The notes under the pieces were generated by a model. It did not search any database and was not told where the DNA came from. It saw only the letters and a list, made by a program, of their open reading frames with translations. Of a stretch of DNA of 64,000 nucleotides, positions 26,852-35,545 are shown in pieces (within the stretch, counting starts at the first letter, position 1; every line of letters starts with the position of its first letter). The stretch covers positions 3,162,001-3,226,000 of the forward strand of contig CP103804.1 in the NCBI GenBank assembly GCA_024919175.1. Reading direction: 5' to 3'. The position numbers and the translations under genes are program-made. The DNA is from Clostridioides difficile. Lineage in GTDB: Bacteria; Bacillota; Clostridia; Peptostreptococcales; Peptostreptococcaceae.

Positions 26852-28357
26852 TTACTCATCCTCTTTTTCCCAACTTAAAGCTCTTGATACAGCTTTTTTC
26901 CAACCTTTATATAATCTACTTCTCTTCTCTTCACTCATATTTGGATTAAATTCTTTTTCAACTGACCATTTTGATGTAATTTCATTTCTTCCAATATAGA
27001 ATCCTACACACAGTCCTGCTAAATAAGCAGCTCCCAAAGCTGTAGTTTCTACTATTTTAGGTCTATCTATATCTACATTTAGTATATCTGACTGAAATTG
27101 CATTAAGAAATTATTATTACTTGCCCCTCCATCAACTTTTAATGACTTTAATTTTAATTTTGAATCGTGTTGCATTGCTTCTAATACATCTTTTGTTTGG
27201 TACGCAATTGATTCCAATGTTGCTCTAATTATATGCTCTTTTTTTGCACCTCTTGTAAGACCCAATATTGACCCTCTAGCATACATATCCCAATATGGGG
27301 CTCCAAGACCTGTAAATGCAGGTACTACATATACACCATTAGTATCTTCTACTCTATTTGCATAAATTTCACTATCACTTGCAGATTCAATCATTTTAAG
27401 TTCATCTCTAAGCCATTGGATAGATGCCCCTCCAATAAATATACTTCCTTCTAATGCATAAGTTATTTTTCCATCAACACCCCAAGCGATTGTTGTAAGC
27501 AAACCATGTTTAGATTTAACTATATTGCTACCTGTATTCATAAGTAAGAAGCAACCTGTTCCATAAGTATTTTTTGCAGTACCTTCTTCAATACAATTTT
27601 GACCAAATAAGGCTGCTTGTTGGTCTCCTGCACATCCAGCAATAGGTATTTTGGCTCCTGATAACATACGCTCATCTGTATGCCCATAGACATAGCTAGA
27701 AGGTTTTACTACTGGTAACATACTTATTGGTATATCTAGTTCTCGTAGTATGTCTTTATCCCACTCTAAGTTATTTATATTGTACATCATCGTTCTAGAT
27801 GCATTTGAATAATCTGTTATATGTACTTTCCCACGTGTTAAGTTCCATATTAACCATGTATCTACAGTACCAAATAATAATTCGCCTTGCTCTGCTCTTT
27901 CTCTAGCATCTTCTACATTATCTAGTATCCACTTTATTTTTGTTGCTGAAAAGTATGCATCTATCAAAAGACCTGTTTTTTCCTTTATTGATTCTTCTAA
28001 CCCTTTACTTTTAAGTACATCACAGATTTCTGATGTTCTTCTACATTGCCATACTATTGCGTTATAAATCGGTTTCCCAGTATATCTACTCCAAACAATG
28101 GTCGTCTCTCTTTGATTAGTTATACCTATTGAAGCAATTTCTTCTGGTCTTATACCTGCTGTTTCTATGACCTCTCTCATTACCCCACTTTGTGAACCCC
28201 ATATTTCCATAGGGTCATGTTCTACCCATCCAGCTTTTGGATAAATCTGTTTAAATTCCTTTTGCGCAATTTTTACTATTTCACCTTTTTTATTAAATAA
28301 TATAGCTCTTGAACTAGTTGTTCCTTGGTCTAGTGCCATTATATACTTCTTTTCCAT
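26852..28357 (-). CDS. glpK: Glycerol kinase
   Basis: 501 residues, full length for GlpK. FGGY-kinase motifs: MALDQGTTSSRAILF, GWVEHDPMEIW, TNQRETTIVW, VDTWLIWNLT, GCAGDQQAALFGQ, EGSIFIGGASIQWL, VVPAFTGLGAPYWD and VDGGASNNNFLMQFQSD. It phosphorylates glycerol with ATP to glycerol-3-phosphate. AAGGAGAATAA precedes the ATG. No glycerol facilitator or glycerol-3-phosphate dehydrogenase gene is adjacent. The HPr phosphorylation-site histidine region seen in many Gram-positive GlpKs cannot be assigned with confidence by eye. Confidence 0.97.
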   Translation of the reverse strand: MEKKYIMALDQGTTSSRAILFNKKGEIVKIAQKEFKQIYPKAGWVEHDPMEIWGSQSGVMREVIETAGIRPEEIASIGITNQRETTIVWSRYTGKPIYNAIVWQCRRTSEICDVLKSKGLEESIKEKTGLLIDAYFSATKIKWILDNVEDARERAEQGELLFGTVDTWLIWNLTRGKVHITDYSNASRTMMYNINNLEWDKDILRELDIPISMLPVVKPSSYVYGHTDERMLSGAKIPIAGCAGDQQAALFGQNCIEEGTAKNTYGTGCFLLMNTGSNIVKSKHGLLTTIAWGVDGKITYALEGSIFIGGASIQWLRDELKMIESASDSEIYANRVEDTNGVYVVPAFTGLGAPYWDMYARGSILGLTRGAKKEHIIRATLESIAYQTKDVLEAMQHDSKLKLKSLKVDGGASNNNFLMQFQSDILNVDIDRPKIVETTALGAAYLAGLCVGFYIGRNEITSKWSVEKEFNPNMSEEKRSRLYKGWKKAVSRALSWEKEDE

Positions 28358-28570
28358 TATTTTATTCTCCTTATCATATAATAATATTATTAACCTATTA
28401 AAAAGAAAAATCTAATATTACATAATTTTAGTACACATTCCTGTTTAAATATAAAAAATATAAGTTTAATTAGATTAAATACTTATATAATAAGACATCT
28501 ATTTTACACTATATCTATATATTAATATTATACATTATAGCTTGCATATTGATTAATAAATTTTAAAGGT

Positions 28571-28595
28571 TTATAATAAACAGTGTTCATAATAA
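28571..28595. promoter_or_regulatory. Putative TetR operator overlapping the -10 of the efflux operon
   Basis: A 25-bp imperfect palindrome (TTATAATAAACA, centre G, TGTTCATAATAA; two mismatched pairs) lies 21 nt upstream of the TetR-type regulator's start and includes a TATAAT hexamer. Autorepression by the downstream regulator is inferred. Confidence 0.55.
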
Positions 28596-28616
28596 TTTTA
28601 ATAGAAGAGGTGACCT

Positions 28617-29159
28617 ATGCCTAAGATTTTAGAAAACGTAAAGGAAGATATACTAAGAGTATCTCGAGATATGATTTTGGAAGAAGATTACTCAAGTATT
28701 AGCATAAGAAAAATAGCTCAAAGATGTGGTATAAGTGCAGGTACAGTGTATAATTACTTCAAATCAAAACAAGAAATAATAGAGTATATTACAAAATCAG
28801 AATGGGATTTATTGATAAGGCGAATTGAATACTCTAACAAAAATAGTGATAACTACATTGAAAAACTAAATATTATTTTTACAGAAATAAGAAATTTTAT
28901 AAACAAGGTTCATAATATTCAATATGATGATTTTTTAGATACTTTTGGAATGGAAAGATTTATCGAAATGAAAAAACATAAAAATGATTTTCATGAGCAA
29001 CTTTCAAATAAAGTATATGAAGCTTTAGAACAAGAAAATTTCTTTAATAAGGATAAATTAGCATGCAATATCATAATTAAAATGTTTTTTTCATACTCAA
29101 CAAATCTTCATATAGAATTTGAAGATTTAAAGCCATATATTGAAAAATTAATACATTAA
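28617..29159 (+). CDS. TetR family transcriptional regulator
   Basis: 180 residues. N-terminal helix-turn-helix ~10-58: SRDMILEEDYSSISIRKIA, QRCGISAGTVYNYFKSKQEI is the canonical TetR recognition helix. The remaining ~120 residues form the helical ligand and dimer domain, unrecognised. AGAGGTGACCT precedes ATG. The MFS transporter starts 13 nt after its stop, and a palindrome sits just upstream, so it probably controls the efflux pair in response to a drug or metabolite. Confidence 0.9.
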   Translation: MPKILENVKEDILRVSRDMILEEDYSSISIRKIAQRCGISAGTVYNYFKSKQEIIEYITKSEWDLLIRRIEYSNKNSDNYIEKLNIIFTEIRNFINKVHNIQYDDFLDTFGMERFIEMKKHKNDFHEQLSNKVYEALEQENFFNKDKLACNIIIKMFFSYSTNLHIEFEDLKPYIEKLIH

Positions 29160-29172
29160 GGTGGTGTTTACC

Positions 29173-31671
29173 TTGAATTCTAATACTAGTATTCAAAGCA
29201 AAGATAATAATCCAAAGTTATTTTTAGTACTCACTCTTTATCTTTTAGGTATATTTATGGGAGCTATTGATACTGGAATAGTATCACCAGCAAGAACAAT
29301 TATACAAAATAGCCTAGGTGTAAATGAAAAAACAGGAATTTGGATGATTACTATATATACATTAACATATGCATCTGTAATTCCTATTTCTGGTAAATTA
29401 GCAGATAAAATAGGAAGAAAATATGTATATTTAGTTAGTATATTTTTATTTGGTAGTGGTTCATTAATCTGTGGATTATCATCATTCTTTTCCAACTTTC
29501 ATATTTTACTAATTGGCCGTGTTATACAAGCTATTGGCGGAGGTGGAATTATGCCAATTGCTACAGCAGAATTTGGAACCACTTTTCCAGAAAACAAAAG
29601 AGGTATGGCTTTAGGTTTAGTTGGAGCAACTTATGGTATAGCAAATATTTTAGGTTCAAGTATAGGTAGTACAATACTAAGTATATTTGGAACTCAAAAT
29701 TGGAAGTGGTTGTTTTTTGTTAATCTTCCAATATGCTTGGTTATAATCATTGGAGGAATACTATGTATTAAAAATAATAAATCTCCATCTACAGAAAAAA
29801 TAGATAAATTAGGAACATTGATGTTGATATGCATAATAGTATCTTTGTTATATGGTCTTATGAATATAGACTTTTTCAATTTTAAAAATTCTATACAAGA
29901 TACATCAGTTTATCCTTATTTATTGACATTTATAGTACTCATACCTATTTTTATATTTGTTGAAAATAAAGCTAAAGACCCTATTTTGAATTTCGAATAT
30001 TTTTTAAATCCAAGAATACTAATAGTACTCATTCTATCTTTAATTGTTGGTATTGGAATGATGGGTATGGTATTTGTTCCACAATATGCTGAAAATGCAT
30101 TAAAAATAAATGCTGGTTCTGGTGGATATTTTGTTGCCATATTAGGATTATTTGCAGGTGTTGCTGCTCCTTTGAGTGGAAAACTTATTGATAAGTTTGG
30201 TGCAAAAAAGATATTATTACTTGGATTTTCAGTATCTATGATAGGCTCTCTTTATCTAGTTTTAATTGCACTAAAAACCAATACAGTATTTAGTGTATGT
30301 GTAAGTTTAATATTTATGGGATTAGGAATGGGATTTACTATGGGAACACCTTTAAATTACATGATGCTTTCAAATACAAAAATAGAAGAATCTAATTCTG
30401 CACTTGCAACACTATCTCTGATACGCTCAATTGGAACTTCAATTTCTCCTGCAATAATGATTGGATTTATAGCACATGCAGGATTATCTGTACAGGATAA
30501 TATTATGGACATAGTTGGTAAGCCATCAACTCCTAAAATAGTTCAACTTGAAGAACTTGAAACTATGATAGATGATTTAAAGTCAGACCCAGAAATGGCC
30601 AAGAATTTAAAAAATGTTTCTATACCAAGCATGAACGATTCATCAAGTATTAATATGGATATGACAGATGGCAAACTACCAAAATACTTGCTCGACAAAG
30701 TTCAATCAGCAGATACAACCAATATTACCAACATCACAAAAGAAATATCAACAACAATGTTTGATGAAAAAGTTCCTTCTATAATTACAAAAATAGAATC
30801 AAATGTTCAAAAAGGAATATATGGTACTCAAAGTGGAATAAATGGCATTGAAGAAGGTGAAAACAAACTAAACAGTGGCATTGAAGGAATTCAAACTGGT
30901 ATTGAGAACATGATAAAAGCTAGAACTGGTATTAATCAAGGAATAGCTGGAATAAAAAATGGTATTGCTGGAACTGATAAAGGCATCAAAGGTATGGAAC
31001 AAGGTATAAAAAAACAAGATAAAGCTATAAATGAAATGACACTTGCTTATAATAAAATACCTACAATACCACAAGGTACTACTCCTTCTGATAACGAAAA
31101 TTCATCAAATAATCAAGAACAAAATAACACTAATAATTCGGACTCAAACGGTAATAAAAATGACTCTACAGAAAATAAAAATAACAATGCTAGTGAGAAC
31201 AAACCAAATTTAAATGAGAAAAAAGAAGCTCTAAATGCTCAAATACAACAACTAAAAAAAGCAAGAACTGAATTAAATACCAAATTACAAAAAACTAAGT
31301 CAGAAAGAAAACAGTTAAGTAAAAAACTTAAAAACATGGAATCTCAAAAGAAAGAACTTCAAAAAAAATTAAATGATTCCATAAATAAAAAACAAGACAT
31401 GGAAAAAGGTTTTGACACAATGGAACAACAGAAAAAATCGCTTCAATTAGTTCTAACAAAGACACAAGAAGTAAAAGATGAAATACCAAAAGCTTTTAAT
31501 AAATCAAAACTAGATTATATAAATTCTATAGAAAACAATAAAATAAAAATAGAAAATACACTACAATCTACTCTAAATTTAGGATTTAGGCAGATGTATA
31601 TAACAGTTTTTTGTGTAAATTTACTTGCATTTATAATATTGTTATTCTATAAAGAAAATAAAACTAGATAA
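29173..31671 (+). CDS. 14-TM MFS efflux transporter (EmrB/QacA type) with large extracellular coiled-coil insert
   Basis: 832 residues. The first ~440 match EmrB/QacA drug:H+ antiporters: motif A GKLADKIGRKYVYL, motif C GLVGATYGIANILGSSIG and helices through HAGLSVQDN. Then, between TM13 and TM14, ~360 non-membrane residues intervene: a glycine-periodic stretch of GI-G repeats (SGINGIEEGENKL, SGIEGIQTGIENM, QGIAGIKNGIAG), an Asn/Ser-rich linker, and a heptad coiled coil (QLKKARTELNTKLQKTKSE), before the last helix MYITVFCVNLLAFIILLFY. By standard topology the insert is outside the cell. The usual loop here is a few tens of residues. The TTG start is chosen because AAGGTGGTG precedes it at proper spacing. 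Partner of the TetR gene. Confidence 0.85.
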   Translation: MNSNTSIQSKDNNPKLFLVLTLYLLGIFMGAIDTGIVSPARTIIQNSLGVNEKTGIWMITIYTLTYASVIPISGKLADKIGRKYVYLVSIFLFGSGSLICGLSSFFSNFHILLIGRVIQAIGGGGIMPIATAEFGTTFPENKRGMALGLVGATYGIANILGSSIGSTILSIFGTQNWKWLFFVNLPICLVIIIGGILCIKNNKSPSTEKIDKLGTLMLICIIVSLLYGLMNIDFFNFKNSIQDTSVYPYLLTFIVLIPIFIFVENKAKDPILNFEYFLNPRILIVLILSLIVGIGMMGMVFVPQYAENALKINAGSGGYFVAILGLFAGVAAPLSGKLIDKFGAKKILLLGFSVSMIGSLYLVLIALKTNTVFSVCVSLIFMGLGMGFTMGTPLNYMMLSNTKIEESNSALATLSLIRSIGTSISPAIMIGFIAHAGLSVQDNIMDIVGKPSTPKIVQLEELETMIDDLKSDPEMAKNLKNVSIPSMNDSSSINMDMTDGKLPKYLLDKVQSADTTNITNITKEISTTMFDEKVPSIITKIESNVQKGIYGTQSGINGIEEGENKLNSGIEGIQTGIENMIKARTGINQGIAGIKNGIAGTDKGIKGMEQGIKKQDKAINEMTLAYNKIPTIPQGTTPSDNENSSNNQEQNNTNNSDSNGNKNDSTENKNNNASENKPNLNEKKEALNAQIQQLKKARTELNTKLQKTKSERKQLSKKLKNMESQKKELQKKLNDSINKKQDMEKGFDTMEQQKKSLQLVLTKTQEVKDEIPKAFNKSKLDYINSIENNKIKIENTLQSTLNLGFRQMYITVFCVNLLAFIILLFYKENKTR

Positions 31672-31680
31672 ACAAACTCA

Positions 31681-31766
31681 ATAGTATTATATTGTAAGCC
31701 TATATTATGTTTTAAACATTTAGAATTCTTTATTTTTAACTAGTATAAACTACAATATAATACTAT
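31681..31766 (+). terminator. Long stem-loop after the MFS gene
   Basis: Perfect 16-bp arms (ATAGTATTATATTGTA and complement) flank a 54-nt loop, followed by TCTCTTTCT. It starts nine nt after the MFS stop; probably terminates the efflux operon. The rest of the gap to 32104 holds two operator-like direct repeats listed separately. Confidence 0.5.
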
Positions 31767-31999
31767 TCTCTTTCTAATATCTATCCTTAATATAATTTTT
31801 ATGTATTCTTCATTATTAGGAAATTATATTTTCATACCCAAGTATACTTTAAAAGTATTCTATGAAATATATTATTGAAACTACTCTATTTTCAATATTT
31901 ACTTTCACCCATTAAAAGATATCTACAAATCAAAATAAACCATATATTTTCAATTATAATATGTTAAAATCATAGTATGAGTATATTAATTTAAGCAAA

Positions 32000-32082
32000 A
32001 TGTCATTTAGACTTTAATTTAGTAATCCCATACAACAGAGGGGCTATATACCGACTTTTAATGTCATTTAGACTTTAATTTA
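32000..32082. repeat. 22-bp direct repeat, putative operators of the first XRE regulator
   Basis: Two identical 22-bp copies, at 32000-32021 and 32061-32082, share the core TGTCATTTAGACTTTAA and are spaced 61 bp start to start, the second ending 22 bp before the start codon. The core resembles the GTCATTTTGACCTT sites upstream of the paralogous regulator at 33500. Confidence 0.7.
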
Positions 32083-32104
32083 CAAAAAGAAAGGAGTGTG
32101 TTTT

Positions 32105-32512
32105 ATGGATACTTTAGGAAAAAGAATTGCTTATTTGAGAAACTCCAGAAAACTTACCCAGCGTAAACTTATGGATATTTTAAAATTTGAAAACTTAGGT
32201 AAGTTTGAAACTGGAGGTAGAAAGCCTAATTGCGATATATTAATGTCAATAGCTGATTATTTTGATGTCAGCACTGACTGGCTTCTGTATGGAAAAGAAA
32301 AAGTAAACTCCAATAATAGTGTTAAAGAAAATAAGGAAGATTATTTATACAATCTACATGTAACTGATGATGAAATGATGATATTAAATCTCTATAGGCA
32401 ATTGAATGAACGTGATAAAATAAAAATAGAAGGAATACTAGAGCTTAAGATATCTGAATATAAGGAACTAGAAAAGCATTCTCCTACTGATAGTAATGAT
32501 AAACCAGTTTAA
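32105..32512 (+). CDS. XRE family transcriptional regulator (paralog 1)
   Basis: 135 residues. Helix-turn-helix ~6-62 (GKRIAYLRNSRKLTQRKLMDIL ... GRKPNCDILMSIADYFDVSTDWLLYG) and a C-terminal helical dimerisation motif LNLYRQLNERDKIKIEGILEL. AAAGGAG precedes this ATG; a start three codons upstream overlaps the site. It is clearly paralogous to the regulator at 33500 (shared MDTLG start, shared KIEG-ELK tail). Two 22-bp repeats upstream suggest autoregulation. It lies beyond the lysis end of the tailocin cluster; whether it governs the tailocin is not shown. Confidence 0.85.
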   Translation: MDTLGKRIAYLRNSRKLTQRKLMDILKFENLGKFETGGRKPNCDILMSIADYFDVSTDWLLYGKEKVNSNNSVKENKEDYLYNLHVTDDEMMILNLYRQLNERDKIKIEGILELKISEYKELEKHSPTDSNDKPV

Positions 32513-32575
32513 ACATACATAATTTGATACAAATTTACATCATTTATAAAGATTCTTTTTTTGTGTTGAATTAGC

Positions 32576-32668
32576 AACTAAAATATGGATATTAAGTTGC
32601 TCAAATAAACTATAATTTAATTACAAATACATTTTTTGTAGTTAGATTAACATATCCATATTTTAGTT
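32576..32668. repeat. 17-bp inverted repeat with 59-nt loop
   Basis: AACTAAAATATGGATAT (32576-32592) is exactly complementary to 32652-32668. A TGTTTTTTATA run follows on the + strand, so it may terminate the XRE gene; same layout as the stem-loop at 31681-31766. Confidence 0.5.
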
Positions 32669-32743
32669 TATATGTTTTTTATATGTTTAAAAAATATTTG
32701 ATATCACTTATGTAATTCTTTCTATCTATAATTAATATATTAT

Positions 32744-32953
32744 TTATGTCTTTAATTCTTCCAACATCTTTTTATATACAATTGTACATCCTTCGTAATT
32801 TTCCTCTCTAAGAAGGATTGAGCATGTAGTAGAATATTTAGTTAAAATGTCTAGTTTTTCCATGTTTAAACTTCGTACACCATTGAGGGCTGTAATAAAA
32901 TCATCAATTGCTCTACAGCACTCTATTACCCCATCTGAATCTAATTTACACAT
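32744..32953 (-). CDS. Small protein of unknown function
   Basis: 69 residues, soluble, mostly helical, with four cysteines (MCKLDSDGVIECC, TTCSIL, GCTIVYKK). The ATG after GAAGGGGTATATT is chosen over one seven codons earlier. It follows the small XRE gene on the same strand (37 nt) and is probably co-transcribed with it. Not recognised. Confidence 0.5.
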   Translation of the reverse strand: MCKLDSDGVIECCRAIDDFITALNGVRSLNMEKLDILTKYSTTCSILLREENYEGCTIVYKKMLEELKT

Positions 32954-32990
32954 AAGAATATACCCCTTCTTCATATATTAGTTATTAATA

Positions 32991-33200
32991 TTAATCTTCT
33001 TCTGAATATTCTATATTAAGCAATTGATAAATTGATGATTTATATTTTTTTCCTGTTCTTCTGCCATTTAAAATAGCTGACAAGTAGTTTTCATTAACCC
33101 CTACTCTTTTTGCTAATTCCCTTTGAGTCATGTTTAATTCAATAAGCCTCTGCTTTACCTGTATTCCTAAAAAAGGTATCCATTTTTTTTGAGTATCCAT
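32991..33200 (-). CDS. Small XRE-type DNA-binding protein
   Basis: 69 residues, almost entirely a helix-turn-helix domain: QVKQRLIELNMTQRELAKRV, GVNENYLSAILNGRRTG. Such proteins are common in clostridial phage-derived loci as repressors or Cro-like factors. AGAAAGGGAA precedes the ATG. It is divergent from the XRE paralog at 33500, sharing a ~300-bp control region with three palindromic sites. Confidence 0.8.
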   Translation of the reverse strand: MDTQKKWIPFLGIQVKQRLIELNMTQRELAKRVGVNENYLSAILNGRRTGKKYKSSIYQLLNIEYSEED

Positions 33201-33390
33201 TTAATCAAGTTCCCTTTCTAAGTGGATTTATATTTAATTTTATTATTTAACTTATACACCTCCCTCTGTTTAGTATATTTTTTAAATATGTACAAATATT
33301 AAGTACATGAATTTATTTAATACTAAATAAGATTTTTTGATTACTTTGTGCTAAAATTAGGATGTAAATTCGTATCAATAAGTTAATTAT

Positions 33391-33480
33391 AAGGTCATTT
33401 TGACCTTAAGTCAATATTTTTCATGTCATTTTGACCTTTATTTTACCATTATTTACATTTTAGAAAGTCTTTTTGACATT
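33391..33480. promoter_or_regulatory. Three operator-like sites upstream of XRE paralog 2
   Basis: Site 1 (33391-33407) is the perfect palindrome AAGGTCA-TTT-TGACCTT; site 2 (33423-33438) is ATGTCATTTTGACCTT; site 3 (33464-33480) is AAAGTCTTTTTGACATT. Spacing is about 32 and 41 bp. They lie 20-110 bp upstream of the regulator's ATG at 33500 and match the core found upstream of its paralog at 32105. Confidence 0.7.
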
Positions 33481-33499
33481 AATTGAATGGAGAGTGTTT

Positions 33500-33919
33500 A
33501 TGGATACTTTAGGAGAAAGAATTGTTTATTTAAGAAAAACAAAAAACCTTAAACAATATGAATTAGAAGAAATGTTAGACTGTGATAACTTGAGTAAATT
33601 TGAAAGAAATATTAGAAAACCAAATTATGAGATATTAAAATCCATAGCTGAGATATTTAATGTCTCTGTAGATTGGCTATTAAATGGAGATAATATATCA
33701 CAAGAATCAAATTTAATTTGCGATTCCTCACCAAACTATCCACTTAATAGCATAAGCTCTAACGAAATAAAGCTTTTAAAGTCATTTAGAAAACTAAATG
33801 ACTTTGATAAAGCCAAAATAGAAGGTATGATTGAATTAAAGCTTCATGAATATGAAAAAGAGAAAGATTTTGAAAAAACTGAGTATAATAAAAATAAAGA
33901 TGAAAAAATAGATAAATAA
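33500..33919 (+). CDS. XRE family transcriptional regulator (paralog 2)
   Basis: 139 residues. Helix-turn-helix ~6-62 (GERIVYLRKTKNLKQYELEEML, RKPNYEILKSIAEIFNVSVDWLLNG) followed by a variable linker and the helical C-terminus LLKSFRKLNDFDKAKIEGMIELKLHEY. GGAGAGTG precedes this ATG; an upstream start lacks a site. Paralog of the 32105 gene. The recognition helix differs from its paralog while the operators are related, suggesting a pair of cross-talking regulators. Confidence 0.85.
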   Translation: MDTLGERIVYLRKTKNLKQYELEEMLDCDNLSKFERNIRKPNYEILKSIAEIFNVSVDWLLNGDNISQESNLICDSSPNYPLNSISSNEIKLLKSFRKLNDFDKAKIEGMIELKLHEYEKEKDFEKTEYNKNKDEKIDK

Positions 33920-34146
33920 TTTTTATGTTGCTTTTGATACGATTTTACATCATTTCTTTGCTCTAATATTTTTATTTCATTTATTTTCTTTTTTATAGTT
34001 TTATGATAAAATAATTAGTATATTTTGCTTTACTTGAATGTAATTATTTATACAAAAGTCAAACATAATATAAATGTAGTAAATTTTTAGTTTCAAGTAA
34101 TCTCTCGTTATTATAACTAAATATTTATTAAAATTAGGAGGATAAA

Positions 34147-34602
34147 ATGGGCTTAAAAGACAAATTCGCGCAATCATTTGCTAGATCAAAAACTATGAGT
34201 GGCCCTGAGAAAAAGGCTAATGAAATAATGGGTAAACTACTTCTTAAGAAGGCTATATTACCTATCGTTTTAATGTTCGTGATAATAATCGCTGGAGCTA
34301 TGCTGAAAATCAATTCTTGGGTTACACTTGGCATAAATTTAGTTATTGCTGTTGGTGCTTTCTTCTACATAAGAAATTCTAGTAAAAAGTATCAAAACTT
34401 TAAACCTTATGTTGGCAATTTGATTAGTTTAGAGAAAAAAGGTAAGAAAGAGTATGTTGCTATTATAAAACAAGGTAAACTACCAGTTAAATTACAAATC
34501 GCTTATGGTGGTGAGGACCTTGAACATATTAAGAAAAATCAAATGGTTCAAATAAGTTATAATCCAGATGCTAAGATAGCCATTTTGGTTAACAGACAAT
34601 AA
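34147..34602 (+). CDS. Membrane protein of unknown function
   Basis: 151 residues: a basic N-terminus (MGLKDKFAQSFARSKTM), two adjacent membrane helices (~36-54 and ~58-75), and a cytosolic beta-rich tail of ~70 residues (LISLEKKGKKEYVAIIKQG, VQISYNPDAKIAILVNRQ). TTAGGAGG precedes ATG. No recognised family. It is transcribed toward the holin gene and separated from it by a bidirectional terminator, so it is not part of the lysis unit. Confidence 0.6.
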   Translation: MGLKDKFAQSFARSKTMSGPEKKANEIMGKLLLKKAILPIVLMFVIIIAGAMLKINSWVTLGINLVIAVGAFFYIRNSSKKYQNFKPYVGNLISLEKKGKKEYVAIIKQGKLPVKLQIAYGGEDLEHIKKNQMVQISYNPDAKIAILVNRQ

Positions 34603-34620
34603 TTTTATAGTTTAATTATA

Positions 34621-34651
34621 AAAAGAGGTAGCATTTAATGCTACCTCTTTT
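34621..34651. terminator. Bidirectional terminator
   Basis: A perfect 14-bp stem AAAAGAGGTAGCAT with a 3-nt loop and T runs on both sides, between the membrane protein gene (+) and the holin gene (-). Confidence 0.85.
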
Positions 34652-34659
34652 ATGTCATA

Positions 34660-34923
34660 TTATACATATTCCTTTTGTAGCATATCTTTTATATCAGTTA
34701 CATTTTCTTTGATTTCCTCTACATCTATCTTCATTATGCCCATCTGAACAAGTATATTTTTATTTATTTCTTGTTGTTGAGTAGATAATTCTATAAAATT
34801 CTCTACAGTTTTTTTGTACATATCTCTATCTTCTTTTTTCTCTTGCATAGTGTTTTTAAATAAAAGAGCACATAATATACCTATTGCCCCTAGACTACTC
34901 AATTCGGTTATTAATTTATCCAT
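34660..34923 (-). CDS. Holin, UviB/BhlA family
   Basis: 87 residues: a single N-terminal membrane helix (SSLGAIGILCALLFKNTM) followed by a charged coiled coil (EKKEDRDMYKKTVENFIEL and further heptads). This is the layout of BhlA/UviB bacteriocin-release holins. AGGAGGCTGTA precedes ATG. It is the last gene on the minus strand of the tailocin cluster but lies beyond the terminator at 35093-35134, so it may have its own promoter. No separate endolysin gene is adjacent. Confidence 0.8.
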   Translation of the reverse strand: MDKLITELSSLGAIGILCALLFKNTMQEKKEDRDMYKKTVENFIELSTQQQEINKNILVQMGIMKIDVEEIKENVTDIKDMLQKEYV

Positions 34924-35092
34924 TACAGCCTCCTATCATATAATTTTTTCACACCTACATTTTGAATTAGTATTATATTTTAATATCATACAATGCTCTG
35001 TATTTTGACACACTACTTATATATTTAGTGTTTTAATTTTTTATTTCTTCTATAAACTAATTAAATCTATAAACTATCAATATAGCAAAAAA

Positions 35093-35138
35093 TAAGTACA
35101 AGGTCTTAACTTTAGTAAGCAAGACCTTGTACTTTGCA
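35093..35138 (-). terminator. Terminator of the tailocin structural operon
   Basis: On the minus strand AAGTACAAGGTCTT and AAGACCTTGTACTT form a perfect 14-bp stem with a 13-nt loop, followed by ATTTTTTG. It is ~40 nt after the stop of the last structural gene. Confidence 0.85.
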
Positions 35139-35175
35139 TAAAAAAAATAACTACTCTATAGTTATTCTAAGTTTA

Positions 35176-35529
35176 CTATTCAACTGGTATTTCTAGTTCT
35201 TCACATCTAATTCTAACTTGTTCTCTAATTATTGTTGGTACTTCTTCTATAGTTTTCTTTCCTCTTAAAATTAATGCTACATATACCTCTACCATTCCAC
35301 TTTCACCTCCAGATTTTGATGTATTAAATGTGCTTATACTACGAACTTCGTTGACAGTATTTTGACTTAATAGCATCTCATATATTTCTGCATTTGCTAT
35401 AAAATTACTAGTTATGTCATCATCTTGTTTTGATTGACCTACACTTATGTCTGAAATATCTTTATATTGCATTTCTACTTTTCTACCTTGTTTGATTTGC
35501 TCTATTTTATTTTTATCAAATTTAAACAA
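35176..35529 (-). CDS. Small protein downstream of the receptor-binding protein; possible assembly factor
   Basis: 117 residues, soluble. The TTG at 35527-35529 follows GGAGGTGTTAAAA, itself inside the end of the receptor-binding protein gene, so translation is coupled. The body has KIEQIKQGRKVEMQYKDISDI, then GGESGMVEVYVALILRGKKTIEEVP and a helical end (REQVRIRCEELEIPVE). No family is recognised. Genes immediately after phage fibre genes often encode chaperones or caps for the fibre; that role is an inference from position only. Confidence 0.6.
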   Translation of the reverse strand: MFKFDKNKIEQIKQGRKVEMQYKDISDISVGQSKQDDDITSNFIANAEIYEMLLSQNTVNEVRSISTFNTSKSGGESGMVEVYVALILRGKKTIEEVPTIIREQVRIRCEELEIPVE

Positions 35530-35545
35530 TTTTAACACCTCCATT

